Shown here piece by piece: positions 14,709-23,286 of a stretch of 33,460 bases of DNA; position 1 is the first letter of the stretch, and each line of letters begins with the position of its first letter. The stretch spans positions 1 through 33,460 of the forward strand of contig VBHB01000085.1 in NCBI GenBank assembly GCA_005880315.1, in the 5' to 3' direction. This DNA comes from Chloroflexota bacterium (GTDB lineage: Bacteria; Chloroflexota; Dormibacteria; Dormibacterales; Dormibacteraceae). The notes under the pieces are model-generated. The model was not told where the DNA came from, did no database searches, and saw only the letters and a list, made by a program, of their open reading frames with translations. A program made the translations under genes and the position numbers.

Positions 14709-16704
14709 GCGCTGTGGAAGCGTCCGCGTCCTGTGATCGCCGCCTCTCGACCGCTTCCGCCAGCAGCGTGGCGAGGTCGATGACCTGGAGCTTCGCGCCT
14801 GTGGTGCGAACTCCGTCGTCCAGCATCACCGTGCAGAAGGGGCAGCCCACCGCCAGCGTTTCGGCGCCTGTGCCCGCAGCTTCGCGGACGCGCTCCTCGT
14901 TGATGGGCCGCCCGCGCTTTTCCTCCATCCACATGCGCGCGCCGCCCGCGCCGCAGCAGAAGGTGCGCTCGCGATTCCGCGGCATCTCCACCGTGCGACC
15001 GGCGGCGGCCGCCAGCTCGCGCGGAGCCTCGCGCACGTCGTTGTGGCGCGCCAGGTAGCAGGAGTCGTGGTACGTGATGGTCCGGTCGCCGGCGAGCGGT
15101 TTCAGGCGGCCGTCGCGCACCAGGCCGGCGAGGAACTCGGTGTGGTGCACGACCTCGTACCGGCCACCGAAGTCCGCGTACTCCTTGCCGATGGTGTTGA
15201 AGCAGTGCGGGCAGGTGGTCACGATCTTTCCGACCTTCGCGTCGTTCAACGTGCCGACGTTCTGTTTGGCCATCTTCTGGAAGGTGTACTCGTCCCCCAT
15301 CCGCCGCGCGGGGTCGCCGGTGCACGACTCGCGCGGCCCCAGGATCGCGAAGTCCACACCCGCCGCCTCGAGCAGCTTCGCCGTGGATACCGCCGCCTGC
15401 TTGGCACGCTCGTCGAACGACGGCGCGCAGCCGACCCAGAACAGGACGTCGGGGGCAGGCTCGCCTGCCGCGAGCACGCGAACGCCGAGGCCGTCGGCCC
15501 AATGCGCGCGATCGGACTGCGGCTTGCCCCACGGGTTGGAGGCGCGATCGACATCACGCAGCATCGTCGCGGCCTCGTCGGGAAAACGCGACTCGACCAT
15601 GACCAGGTTGCGGCGCAGGTCGATGATGTGGTCGATGTGCTCGATCCCCACCGGGCACTCACGGACGCACGCGCCGCACGTCACGCAATCCCAGACCACG
15701 TTGTCGGTGACGGCGGCCGGGACCAGCGGCTCGAGCTTGAACGCCGCACCGGATTTGGCCGCGGCGAGCGCTTTTGGCCCCTGCGCCAGCACCTGGTCGC
15801 GCAGAGCCATGATCAGGAGCTTCGGAGAGAGCTCCTTACCCGTGTTGTAGGCCGGGCAGGCGTCCTGGCAGCGGCCGCACTCGGTGCACGACATGGTGTC
15901 GACCATCTGCTTCCAGGTGAGGTCGGCGACGGTGGCCGCCCCGAATCGGACATCTTCGTCGGGGGCTTCGAAATCGACGGGCTCCAGCCGGCCGCGCGAG
16001 TGCGTGCGCCCGAAGAACACGTTCACCGCCGCAATGAAGATGTGCAGGTGCTTCGAGTAGGGAAGGTAGACGAGGAAGCCAAGGATGATCAGCACGTGCG
16101 CCCACACCGCACCTCGCTCGAGATATGGCGTCCACTGCTGATGCAGGGCACCGGCCAGGAGGCTCGAGACCGGCGCCCACGCCGCGGGGTACTCGTTGAG
16201 TCCTAGCGCGATCTGGCTCGCGTGCCACAACAGCAGCGAGACGACGATCCCGGCGATCAGCAGCAGGATGAGGTCGGCCTCACGCACGTGGCTGCCTACG
16301 AACCGGCGAGGCCGCTGGATCTTTCGGATCACGAACGCCGTGATGACGCCGGCGAGCACCAGCACGGCGAACACATCGACGAGGAGTGCATACCAGCCCT
16401 GCTGCCCCAGCCATGGCAGCGTCGCGTGCTGGTCGATGATCCCGATCATGGCGACAAAGATCGTCGGGAGCAGGACGATGAATCCCCAGAAGATCGCCGC
16501 GTGCATCAAGCCCGGCAGGAGGCGTTGGAGGAGCTTGCTCTGTCCCACGACCACCACCGCTTCGGCACGAGCGCGGGCGGGCAGGTCGTCGAAGCGTTTG
16601 ATTGGCTTGCCCATCCGAACGAGCCGGTAGAGGAGGAGCGCACGGCGACCGAACAGCGTGATCGTGACGATCAGAACAATGGCAAGGACCGCCGCGGCGA
16701 TCAT
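14701..16704 (-). CDS. etfD: Membrane Fe-S oxidoreductase, EtfD-like ETF:menaquinone reductase
   Basis: The 667-residue protein has an N-terminal membrane part with several helices (about 1-230), resembling the nitrate reductase gamma subunit and holding candidate haem histidines such as His68, His203 and His219. Two 4Fe-4S motifs follow: C273-x2-C276-x2-C279-x3-C283-P and C340-x2-C343-x2-C346-x3-C350-P. Two cysteine-rich CCG domains include TCPHCFNTIG and FCCGAGGARMW. This layout is that of EtfD (the Rv0338c type), which passes electrons from EtfBA to menaquinone. Its place directly after etfA in a dehydrogenase operon supports that role. The start ATG 16704 overlaps the etfA stop (ATGA), and its ribosome site lies within the hairpin repeat at 16705-16741. 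Confidence 0.88.
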   Translation of the reverse strand: MIAAAVLAIVLIVTITLFGRRALLLYRLVRMGKPIKRFDDLPARARAEAVVVVGQSKLLQRLLPGLMHAAIFWGFIVLLPTIFVAMIGIIDQHATLPWLGQQGWYALLVDVFAVLVLAGVITAFVIRKIQRPRRFVGSHVREADLILLLIAGIVVSLLLWHASQIALGLNEYPAAWAPVSSLLAGALHQQWTPYLERGAVWAHVLIILGFLVYLPYSKHLHIFIAAVNVFFGRTHSRGRLEPVDFEAPDEDVRFGAATVADLTWKQMVDTMSCTECGRCQDACPAYNTGKELSPKLLIMALRDQVLAQGPKALAAAKSGAAFKLEPLVPAAVTDNVVWDCVTCGACVRECPVGIEHIDHIIDLRRNLVMVESRFPDEAATMLRDVDRASNPWGKPQSDRAHWADGLGVRVLAAGEPAPDVLFWVGCAPSFDERAKQAAVSTAKLLEAAGVDFAILGPRESCTGDPARRMGDEYTFQKMAKQNVGTLNDAKVGKIVTTCPHCFNTIGKEYADFGGRYEVVHHTEFLAGLVRDGRLKPLAGDRTITYHDSCYLARHNDVREAPRELAAAAGRTVEMPRNRERTFCCGAGGARMWMEEKRGRPINEERVREAAGTGAETLAVGCPFCTVMLDDGVRTTGAKLQVIDLATLLAEAVERRRSQDADASTAHG

Positions 16705-17684
16705 CCCCTCTCCCCTTCGGGGAGAGGGCCAGGGAGAGGGGCGTGCACTGCCCGGCTCTTACGAAGCTCGGCCGAGATTGCGGGCACGATCTCCTTGAGG
16801 TCGCCGACCACCGCATAGTCGGCGTTCTGCATGATCGGCGCTTCGGCGTCGGCGTTGATCGCGAGGATGCGCTTGGCGCCTCTGCACCCGGCCATGTGCT
16901 GCGTCGCGCCGGAGATGCCGCAAGCGATGTAGAGCTCGGGCGAAACCTTGGTGCCGGTCTGGCCGACCTGGTCGGAATGCGGCCGCCAGCCCGCGCTCGT
17001 CACGACGCGAGAGCAGCCCACGGCGCCTCCGAGGAGTGAGGCCAGGTCTTCGATGATCGCGAATCCCTCTTTGGAGCCGACGCCACGACCGCCGCTGACG
17101 ACCACTTTCGCCTCGGCCAGGGAGACGCCGCCACCCTTGTTGCTGACGCGTTCCAAGACCTTCACGGCAAGCTCCTGCTCTGTCAGCTGAGGTGTGAACT
17201 CCTCGACAGTGGTCGCGGCCGGATACAAGGCGATGGCCACGGTATGGGGCGCGACTGTCACCAATGGCCGTGGGCTGTGCAGCGCCGACTCTTCGAGGAG
17301 GCTGCCGCCCCACCGCTGCCGCGTGAGCGTGACGGGACTTCCCGTCGCGACCGCGGTGCAGTTCGTTGCGAGCGGCAGCTGCATGCGCGCCGCAACGCGC
17401 GCCATCACCTCGTTTCCGCGGTCCGTTCCCGCGGCAAAGATGGCCCTTGCCTTCAATCGATCGGCGAGCTGAACGATGATCGCGGCCCATGCATCCGGCG
17501 CGAACGAGTCGAGTGACGCATGCTGCGCGACGTGAGCGACGGCCACGCCATGCGCGCTGAGGTCGACGCTCGAGCCGATGAGCAGGCCGTGCACGGCCTC
17601 GCCGAACGATCGCGCCGCGGTCAGGGTCTGCAGCGACGGGTCGATCGCCTTGCCGTCCGCATGCTCGACCAGGACCAAAACCAC
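16701..17684 (-). CDS. etfA: Electron transfer flavoprotein alpha subunit
   Basis: The 327-residue protein has the EtfA C-terminal FAD domain: VVSGGRGVGSKEGF, then SRVVTSAGWRPHSDQVGQTGTKVSPELYIACGISGA and AINADAEAPIMQNADYAVVGDL. With EtfB it forms the ETF dimer that accepts electrons from the flanking dehydrogenases. The start is GTG 17684, 25 bases after the etfB gene. The family core should end near AISAELRKSR; the last 14 or so residues (HAPLPGPLPEGERG) are encoded by a palindromic repeat and look like a tail added by its insertion. Confidence 0.95.
   Translation of the reverse strand: MVLVLVEHADGKAIDPSLQTLTAARSFGEAVHGLLIGSSVDLSAHGVAVAHVAQHASLDSFAPDAWAAIIVQLADRLKARAIFAAGTDRGNEVMARVAARMQLPLATNCTAVATGSPVTLTRQRWGGSLLEESALHSPRPLVTVAPHTVAIALYPAATTVEEFTPQLTEQELAVKVLERVSNKGGGVSLAEAKVVVSGGRGVGSKEGFAIIEDLASLLGGAVGCSRVVTSAGWRPHSDQVGQTGTKVSPELYIACGISGATQHMAGCRGAKRILAINADAEAPIMQNADYAVVGDLKEIVPAISAELRKSRAVHAPLPGPLPEGERG
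16705..16741. repeat. REP-like CCCTCTCCCC palindromic repeat within the 3' end of etfA
   Basis: CCCTCTCCCC (16706-16715), loop TTC, GGGGAGAGGG (16719-16728) form a ten-base-pair hairpin. A further GGGAGAGGGG follows at 16732-16741. It resembles dispersed CTCTCCC/GGGAGAG repeats known from many genomes, which encode a PLPGPLPEGERG-like peptide when read through. Here it forms the end of etfA and, on the minus strand, puts GGGGAG five bases before the etfD start codon. Confidence 0.75.
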
Positions 17685-17709
17685 TAGCAGCGTTCTCCGG
17701 TTCCGGACA

Positions 17710-18474
17710 CTAAGCCACTCCGATCCTGCGCATCATTTCCACGACTGCCGGCGCGGCCGATGGCCCGCTGCCCAGCAGCTCCGCACGCCGGCCTTGCCCG
17801 GCCGGGACGACGAGCCTCTCGAGCTCGAGCCTTGCCTGGGTTCGGGCGGGCGCGCTGACCGCCACAGGCTTGCGACCCGCTCGCATCCGGCCCGGCACCG
17901 ACGGGTATCGCGGGAGGTTGAGGCCCTCTTTGACGGTTACGACGGCAGGCATCGGCACCACATAGACATCGCGGCCACCGTCCACCTCCTGCTCGCACCG
18001 GACCGACGTGCCCTCGACGGTGACCTTCTTGACGCCGGTGACGGCCGGCCGGCCGAGCCCCCGCGCCACGCGCAGCCCCACCTGGAAGCCGCCTGCGTCC
18101 GCCGACTCGTTGCCGAAGAAGATGAGGTCGAAGGGGCCTGATGCGGATTCCTCGGCCCCGACCGCGTCGACGATCGCGGCCGCGGTCGACTCCGGATCCC
18201 ATTCGCCGCCATCTGTCTGCAGGTGGATCGCGCGGTCGATCCCGATCGCCATGGCGTCGCGCAGCTGTTCGGCCGCTTCGATGGGGCCGAGAGTCAGCAC
18301 GACCGACTCACCGCCACTGGCTTCGATGAGCCGGACCGCCTCTTCGACGCCGCACTCCTCGTGGGGGCTGATCGTGAAGCCGAGGTGGCGGGTCTCCAGC
18401 GACATCGAGTCGGCGGCAAGCACCATCTTTCCGCCCGTGAAAGGAACGCGTTTAACGCAAACGAGGACTTTCAA
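17710..18474 (-). CDS. etfB: Electron transfer flavoprotein beta subunit
   Basis: The 254-residue protein begins MKVLVCVKRVP, the usual EtfB start. It carries the AMP/FAD-binding alpha/beta domain with FDLIFFGNESADAGGFQVGLRVARGLG and the VVPMPAVVTVKEGLNLPRYPS segment that precedes the partner-recognition loop. The start is TTG 18474, overlapping the stop of the upstream dehydrogenase as TTGA. It lacks a clear Shine-Dalgarno, so coupled translation is likely. It pairs with EtfA, encoded next, and receives electrons from the two N-methyl dehydrogenases in the operon. Confidence 0.95.
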   Translation of the reverse strand: MKVLVCVKRVPFTGGKMVLAADSMSLETRHLGFTISPHEECGVEEAVRLIEASGGESVVLTLGPIEAAEQLRDAMAIGIDRAIHLQTDGGEWDPESTAAAIVDAVGAEESASGPFDLIFFGNESADAGGFQVGLRVARGLGRPAVTGVKKVTVEGTSVRCEQEVDGGRDVYVVPMPAVVTVKEGLNLPRYPSVPGRMRAGRKPVAVSAPARTQARLELERLVVPAGQGRRAELLGSGPSAAPAVVEMMRRIGVA

Positions 18475-20990
18475 GAGCGGATGCGGGTGTTCTCGGGATC
18501 GAAGAGCGGAGTCGAGCCGACAACGGCCACCGTGACCGGGTAGCGCTCGCCCATGTACTGCACCGAGAGTTCCCCGCCGAGCGTCGCGTGCTCGGGCGGC
18601 AGGTATGACATCAGGATGTGCTTGCCCACCGACGGGCCCGCACCGGCGCTGGTCACATATGAGCGGCGGCCCTTTCGGTCGACGACCGGCGCTCCGTCAC
18701 GCCTGAGGATCGGTTCGCGGCCGAGCATGTAGCGTTTCTCGCCGCTTTTCGACTTGTGATCGTCGACCGTCAGCGTGCAGAGGACCGCGGCTGGTGCCTC
18801 TTCGCGGTGGCGGAGGTGGGCCTCCCTACCGACGAAGTCCTCGCTCTTCACCCGCGGCGCCTGCATGCCGGCCTCGACCACGTTGTACTCGGTCTCCAGC
18901 TCGTTGCCGTGCGCCCGGTAGCACTTCTCCAGGCGGCCCGTCGTGCCGTAGACGCCGATGCCGCACGCGGCCATGCCGAACGGGCGGCCGGCTTCCCAGA
19001 GCATGTCCCACAGCTTCAGCCCCTGGTCGATAGGCACGTAAAGCTCCCAGCCGAGGTCGCCCACGTACGAGATGCGGGAGGCAAGGACACGAACGGTGTC
19101 CACGTCGATCGTCCTGCAGGCGCCGAACTTGAAGCCTTCGTTGGAGACGTCGTCGGCGGTGGCCGCGGCGAGGATGTCACGCGCTCGCGGGCCCCACAGG
19201 CCGATCGTCGTCATGGCCGAGGTCATGTCGAAGAGCTGCGCGGTGCCATCTGCGGGTAGATGGTCGGCGAACCACTTCTTGTCCGACATGCCGGCCGCGC
19301 CGCCGGTGACCACCCGGAAGTGCTCGTCGCCAAGTCGCATGATCGTGAGGTCGGACTTGAAGCCGCCGCTTGGGCTGAGCACCGGCGTGTACACGTTGCG
19401 GCCGGCGGGCACGTCCATCTGGCGCAGCGTGACGGCCTGCACCGCGCCCAGGGCGCCTGGCCCTGTGATGTCGAAGATCGTGAACGCAGACAGGTCGAAC
19501 AGTCCCGCCCGTTCGCGCATGGCGAGGTGCTCGGCGTTGATGAGCGGCGACCACCACCGCGATTCCCATTCGGCTGTGCGCCTGTTGACCCGGTCTCCGA
19601 ACTCCTCGAGCAGCGGCGCGTTCGACTCGTACCACATCGGGCGCTCCCACCCGGCGGCCTCGAAGAACATCGCACCGAGCTCGCGCTCGCGCCCGTGGAA
19701 AGGCGCCAGCCGGACATTGCGGTTGGAGGCCCACTGCTCGCTCGGATGCACGATGCCATAGGTCTTGTTGAAACCCTCGGCCGCCCTTGCGCGCACATGC
19801 GAGCGCGTCTTCTGGTGTTCGTGGAAGCGGGCGATGTCCGAAGAGTGGAGATCGATCTCGGACTCGCCATGCACCATCCATTCGGCCAGCGCCTTGCCCG
19901 TGCCCGGGCCTTCTTTGACCCACACGGCGGCCGCGGACCACAGGCCCTTGACGTCCGGGGATTCGCCCAGGACCGGCATGCCGTCGGGGGTGAGAGACAG
20001 GATGCCGTTGATGGCGTACTTCACGCCCACGCGCTCATCGCCGACGATCTCCGGCACCAGCTCGAGCGCGTGCTGCATCTGGAGCTCGAAGTCGGGCTGG
20101 GTGAACGGGAACTCGGTCGGCGACAGGGCCGCGCGCTCGATCGGAGGGATGTCCTCGGGGTCGTAGAGGATCGGCCGATGCGCGTACGACCCGATCTCGA
20201 GGTCGCCACCGGCCTGCCGTTCGTACATGTTGGTGTCCATGTCGCGCACGATCGGCACCTCGATGTCGCCCTTGGCCCCCGCGAAACGCGGCACGGGGCC
20301 GACATCGATCATCTGGTGCACGGCCGGCGTGAGCGGGATACGCGCGCCTGCCATCCGGGCGACGCGCGGGCTCCACACGCCGCATGTGATCACGACCGTA
20401 TCCGCCTCGATGTCGCCGGCCGTGGTGCGCACGCAGCGAACGTGGCCGTCCTTCACGTCGATGCCGAGCACCTCCGTCTTGGCCGCCACCGTCAGCGCGC
20501 CCGATGCCTGCGCGCGATCGCGCATGATCGTGCCTGCGCGCAGTGAGTCGACCACGCCGACGCCGGGAGTGTAGAAGCCGCCCAGGATGATCGTTTCGTT
20601 GATGAAGGGGACGAGGTCTTTGACCACGGCCGGGCTCACGAGCGAAACGGGCTCTATGCCCCACGCCGCCGCCGACGCCATGCGCCGTGTCAGCTCCTGC
20701 ATGCGCTCCTTCGTGCGTGCGACCTCGACACCGCCGGACTGCGTGAAGACGCCCATCTCCTTGTACTGGTTGACGCTCTCGACAGTGAGCGCCGTCATCT
20801 CCTTGGAGTGGTCGACCAGGTAGATGAAGTTCGAGGCATGGCCGGTCGAACCGCCCGGGTTGGGAAGCGGGCCTTTGTCGAGGAGCACGACGTCGCGCCA
20901 GCCCAGGCGGCACAGGTGGTAAGCCACGCTGTTGCCGACGATCCCGCAGCCGATAACGACGGCCCGGGCATGGGCGGGCAGGTTGCTCAT
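18471..20990 (-). CDS. Dimethylglycine/sarcosine dehydrogenase-type flavoprotein 2 with GcvT domain
   Basis: The 839-residue protein starts at ATG 20990, with AGGAAGAGAGG just before it; an in-frame extension to 21104 lacks homology. The FAD motif is GCGIVG (14-19). The predicted covalent-FAD histidine is His51 in GGSTGHASN, a variant of the GSTxHAAG seen in the first paralogue. An FAO linker and C-terminal GcvT domains follow, with FTIFDITGPGALGAVQAVTLRQ and YVGDLGWELYVP. The two paralogues are clearly diverged, so they probably take different N-methylated substrates, for example dimethylglycine and sarcosine (inference). Its stop overlaps etfB (TTGA). A GcvT domain in each copy suggests both pass carbon to tetrahydrofolate. 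Confidence 0.88.
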   Translation of the reverse strand: MSNLPAHARAVVIGCGIVGNSVAYHLCRLGWRDVVLLDKGPLPNPGGSTGHASNFIYLVDHSKEMTALTVESVNQYKEMGVFTQSGGVEVARTKERMQELTRRMASAAAWGIEPVSLVSPAVVKDLVPFINETIILGGFYTPGVGVVDSLRAGTIMRDRAQASGALTVAAKTEVLGIDVKDGHVRCVRTTAGDIEADTVVITCGVWSPRVARMAGARIPLTPAVHQMIDVGPVPRFAGAKGDIEVPIVRDMDTNMYERQAGGDLEIGSYAHRPILYDPEDIPPIERAALSPTEFPFTQPDFELQMQHALELVPEIVGDERVGVKYAINGILSLTPDGMPVLGESPDVKGLWSAAAVWVKEGPGTGKALAEWMVHGESEIDLHSSDIARFHEHQKTRSHVRARAAEGFNKTYGIVHPSEQWASNRNVRLAPFHGRERELGAMFFEAAGWERPMWYESNAPLLEEFGDRVNRRTAEWESRWWSPLINAEHLAMRERAGLFDLSAFTIFDITGPGALGAVQAVTLRQMDVPAGRNVYTPVLSPSGGFKSDLTIMRLGDEHFRVVTGGAAGMSDKKWFADHLPADGTAQLFDMTSAMTTIGLWGPRARDILAAATADDVSNEGFKFGACRTIDVDTVRVLASRISYVGDLGWELYVPIDQGLKLWDMLWEAGRPFGMAACGIGVYGTTGRLEKCYRAHGNELETEYNVVEAGMQAPRVKSEDFVGREAHLRHREEAPAAVLCTLTVDDHKSKSGEKRYMLGREPILRRDGAPVVDRKGRRSYVTSAGAGPSVGKHILMSYLPPEHATLGGELSVQYMGERYPVTVAVVGSTPLFDPENTRIRS

Positions 20991-21019
20991 CCTCTCTTCC
21001 TTATATGTGTTGAGATCCG

Positions 21020-21820
21020 CTAGTCCGGCTGGTAGGGCGAGCGGACCTCCTCGGGCAGCTCGTACCAGCGCATTCGATCGCCCACCTGGGCGCGCAGCTT
21101 CCACTTCAGTGGCTTTGGCTGCTTTTCCACGGCCGACCAGAGCTCGTCGAGCCGAGAGCGAACGAGATCGCGGTCGACGTTGAGGTCGTCGAGCGTCTGC
21201 CGCAGCTTGCCGATGTTCTCCTGCAGCGTCCGATACATCCCCCAGTCGTCGGCCGCCACCCTGGCGACGTAGGTGCAGTCGATACAGTCCTCATTCGCGC
21301 TCTTGACGATCGGGTGGTCGAGCAGCAGCGCAGTGAGGTCGACGAGGTCCTTGCGGTTGACCTCGAAGATCTGGAGCTTGCTCAGCAGCAGGTCCGACGG
21401 GCTGGCGCACGGTCCGTCGCCATCGAGCCTTCCGCGCAAGTCGATCACATGTGACATCTGGATGATGTCGACGAAGATGTCAACCTGGCGGCTGTGATCG
21501 ACGTCGTAGAAATACAGGCGCCGGTCCCCCTGCATGAGGTTGAATCGTTCGTTCGCCTCATAGCCGAGGGATGGAAACAGCGTCTGCACTGCCTGGCGGT
21601 CCTTCTTTCGGATCGCATAGTCAAGGTCGCCGTACTTCCTTTTCAATGGCGGCTTGCGCGCGCTCGGCGAGCTGAGATGGATTCCCGCCCCGCCCAGGAG
21701 CTTCGCCTTCACGCCCGCGGCTTTGGCGGCGACCGCGATGCGGCCAGCCTCGGCTATCGGGTCTTCGAGAGGCGCGGCCTGCGCGCGCCCGGCGGGGTCC
21801 GCCAGAGGGCCCTGGGTCAA
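21020..21820 (-). CDS. Nucleotidyltransferase-fold protein of unknown role
   Basis: The 266-residue protein looks like a nucleotidyltransferase-superfamily member. It has LLGGAGIHL (41-49), then YGDLDYAI (64-71) with a D-x-D pair, then a third acidic strand VDIFVDI near 113. The sequence SDLLLSKLQIFEVNRKDLVDLTALLLDH is typical of stand-alone antitoxin- or aminoglycoside-adenylyltransferase-like members. The first third contains an SSPSARKPPLKRK basic insert. It starts at TTG 21820, overlapping the aldehyde dehydrogenase stop as TTGA, and sits between dehydrogenase genes, so it is co-transcribed with them. No substrate can be named. A toxin/antitoxin function is unlikely without a partner gene. 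Confidence 0.7.
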   Translation of the reverse strand: MTQGPLADPAGRAQAAPLEDPIAEAGRIAVAAKAAGVKAKLLGGAGIHLSSPSARKPPLKRKYGDLDYAIRKKDRQAVQTLFPSLGYEANERFNLMQGDRRLYFYDVDHSRQVDIFVDIIQMSHVIDLRGRLDGDGPCASPSDLLLSKLQIFEVNRKDLVDLTALLLDHPIVKSANEDCIDCTYVARVAADDWGMYRTLQENIGKLRQTLDDLNVDRDLVRSRLDELWSAVEKQPKPLKWKLRAQVGDRMRWYELPEEVRSPYQPD

Positions 21821-23286
21821 GGGGCGGCTTCCACCTCGATGACGATCGTCTTGAGGTCTGTCATCTGCTCGAGCGCGAAGCGCCCGCCCACGCGCCCGAT
21901 TCCGCTTCGCTTGCCGGCGCGGCCCCCGAAGGGCAGGTGGGCCTCCCAGTAGTTGGACGACTCGTTGATGTTCACCCAGCCCATTTCCAGGCCGTCCGCA
22001 AAACGAAGCGCGCGCGACAGGTCCTTTGTGTAGACGGCGCCAAGAAGGCCATAGGGCGAGTCATTGGCCATGGCCAGCGCCTGTGCCTCGTCACCGAACT
22101 TGATCACCGGCGCCACCGGACCGAACGTCTCCTCCAGGCTCACGCGCATCTTCGGCTCGACGCCGTCGAGGATGGTCGCCGGGTAGTAAAGGCGGGTCGG
22201 GAAACCGTCTGCTCGCTTGCCGCCGATGACCACGCGCGCCCCGTGCGCGACTGCGTCGGCCACATGCTCGTCCATCTTCATCGCCACGCCCTCGTTGTTC
22301 AGGGGTCCGAGTGTCGTCTCGGGCGCGAAAGGATCGCCCAGGCGGAGGGTGCGGGCGGCGGCTTCGAGTCGCTCGACGAACTCGTCATGGGCCGATTCGT
22401 GGACGAGGATGCGTTCGCCCGCCGTGCAGCTCTGTCCGGCGCACAGGTAGCAGCCGACGATCGTGCCTTCGACCGCCTTGGCGAGATCCGCGTCGCCGAA
22501 GACGACGATGGGCCCGTTGCCGCCGAGCTCGAGCATGACGTGCTTGCCCGCCGCCCGGCGGGCGACCGATGCGCCCGTCTCGGTCGAGCCGACGAAGCCG
22601 ACGCCGTCGACCAGCACATGGCCGGCGACCTCGTCGCCCACCTCGGCACCCGGTCCGGTCACGAGGTTGATCGCACCTTCAGGCAGGTCGGCCTCGGCCA
22701 TGCACTCCATGAGCGCGACCGAGATGACGCTTGTCGACGACGCCGGCGTCCACACCACCGTGTTGCCCGCCGCCAGGGCAGGCGCGATGAGCTCCGCGGC
22801 CATCGTCAGGGGCCAGTTCCAGGGCGTGATGATTCCGTACACGCCGCGTGGGTAATGGCGTGCAAGGACGAGCTTGCTCGGCGAGGCCGATGGCAGCAGG
22901 CGACCTTCGAGCCGCTTCAGATCCTCCGCCGCGATGCGGAAGTACTCGGCGGCCTCGTCGACCTCGACCAGCGCTTCGGCCACCAGCGGCTTGCCCTGGT
23001 CGAGCGTGAGGATGTGACCCAGCTCGTCGCGCCTGCGCTCGATTGCCTCGGCAATCCTGTGGAGACGCTTGGATCGCTCGAAGCCTTTGAGCGCGGCCAT
23101 CGGCTTGCGAGCGCGATGGGCGGCTTCGATTGCCCTGCGCGCGTCCGCCCGGGTTCCCTTCGGCACCTGTGCGATCACTTCGCCTGTGGCCGGGCTCGTC
23201 GCGTCGAAGTGCTTGCCGCTCTCCGAGTCGATCCACTTGCCGTCGACGAACATCTTCTTCACGGAACGGGCGACGTCGACAGTCAT
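21817..23286 (-). CDS. NAD(P)-dependent aldehyde dehydrogenase (GbsA/betaine-aldehyde-like role proposed)
   Basis: The 489-residue protein is a full-length aldehyde dehydrogenase: PWNWP with Asn157, MLELGGNGP with the general base Glu253, and GQSCTAGER with the catalytic Cys287, plus a C-terminal NESSNYWEAHLPFGG segment. The cofactor-binding strand reads NTVVWTPASST; the lysine usual at that place (WKPA) is threonine. It overlaps the iron-dependent alcohol dehydrogenase gene by four bases (ATGA), so the pair probably oxidises an alcohol to a carboxylate. Next to dimethylglycine-type dehydrogenases, choline to glycine betaine is the simplest reading. Other aldehydes, such as succinic semialdehyde, cannot be excluded. 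Confidence 0.92.
   Translation of the reverse strand: MTVDVARSVKKMFVDGKWIDSESGKHFDATSPATGEVIAQVPKGTRADARRAIEAAHRARKPMAALKGFERSKRLHRIAEAIERRRDELGHILTLDQGKPLVAEALVEVDEAAEYFRIAAEDLKRLEGRLLPSASPSKLVLARHYPRGVYGIITPWNWPLTMAAELIAPALAAGNTVVWTPASSTSVISVALMECMAEADLPEGAINLVTGPGAEVGDEVAGHVLVDGVGFVGSTETGASVARRAAGKHVMLELGGNGPIVVFGDADLAKAVEGTIVGCYLCAGQSCTAGERILVHESAHDEFVERLEAAARTLRLGDPFAPETTLGPLNNEGVAMKMDEHVADAVAHGARVVIGGKRADGFPTRLYYPATILDGVEPKMRVSLEETFGPVAPVIKFGDEAQALAMANDSPYGLLGAVYTKDLSRALRFADGLEMGWVNINESSNYWEAHLPFGGRAGKRSGIGRVGGRFALEQMTDLKTIVIEVEAAP

Noticed and set aside
19260-20546. A 428-codon plus-strand frame inside the second dehydrogenase gene
   Set aside because: It lies fully antisense to a protein with FAD and GcvT motifs; no family features are seen in it. 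Similar long shadows at 21937-23346, 23130-24497 and 15043-16206 were rejected for the same reason.
21020-21820. Reading the nucleotidyltransferase-fold gene as half of a toxin-antitoxin pair
   Set aside because: No small partner gene of either kind is adjacent; both neighbours are dehydrogenase genes joined to it by overlap or a short gap.
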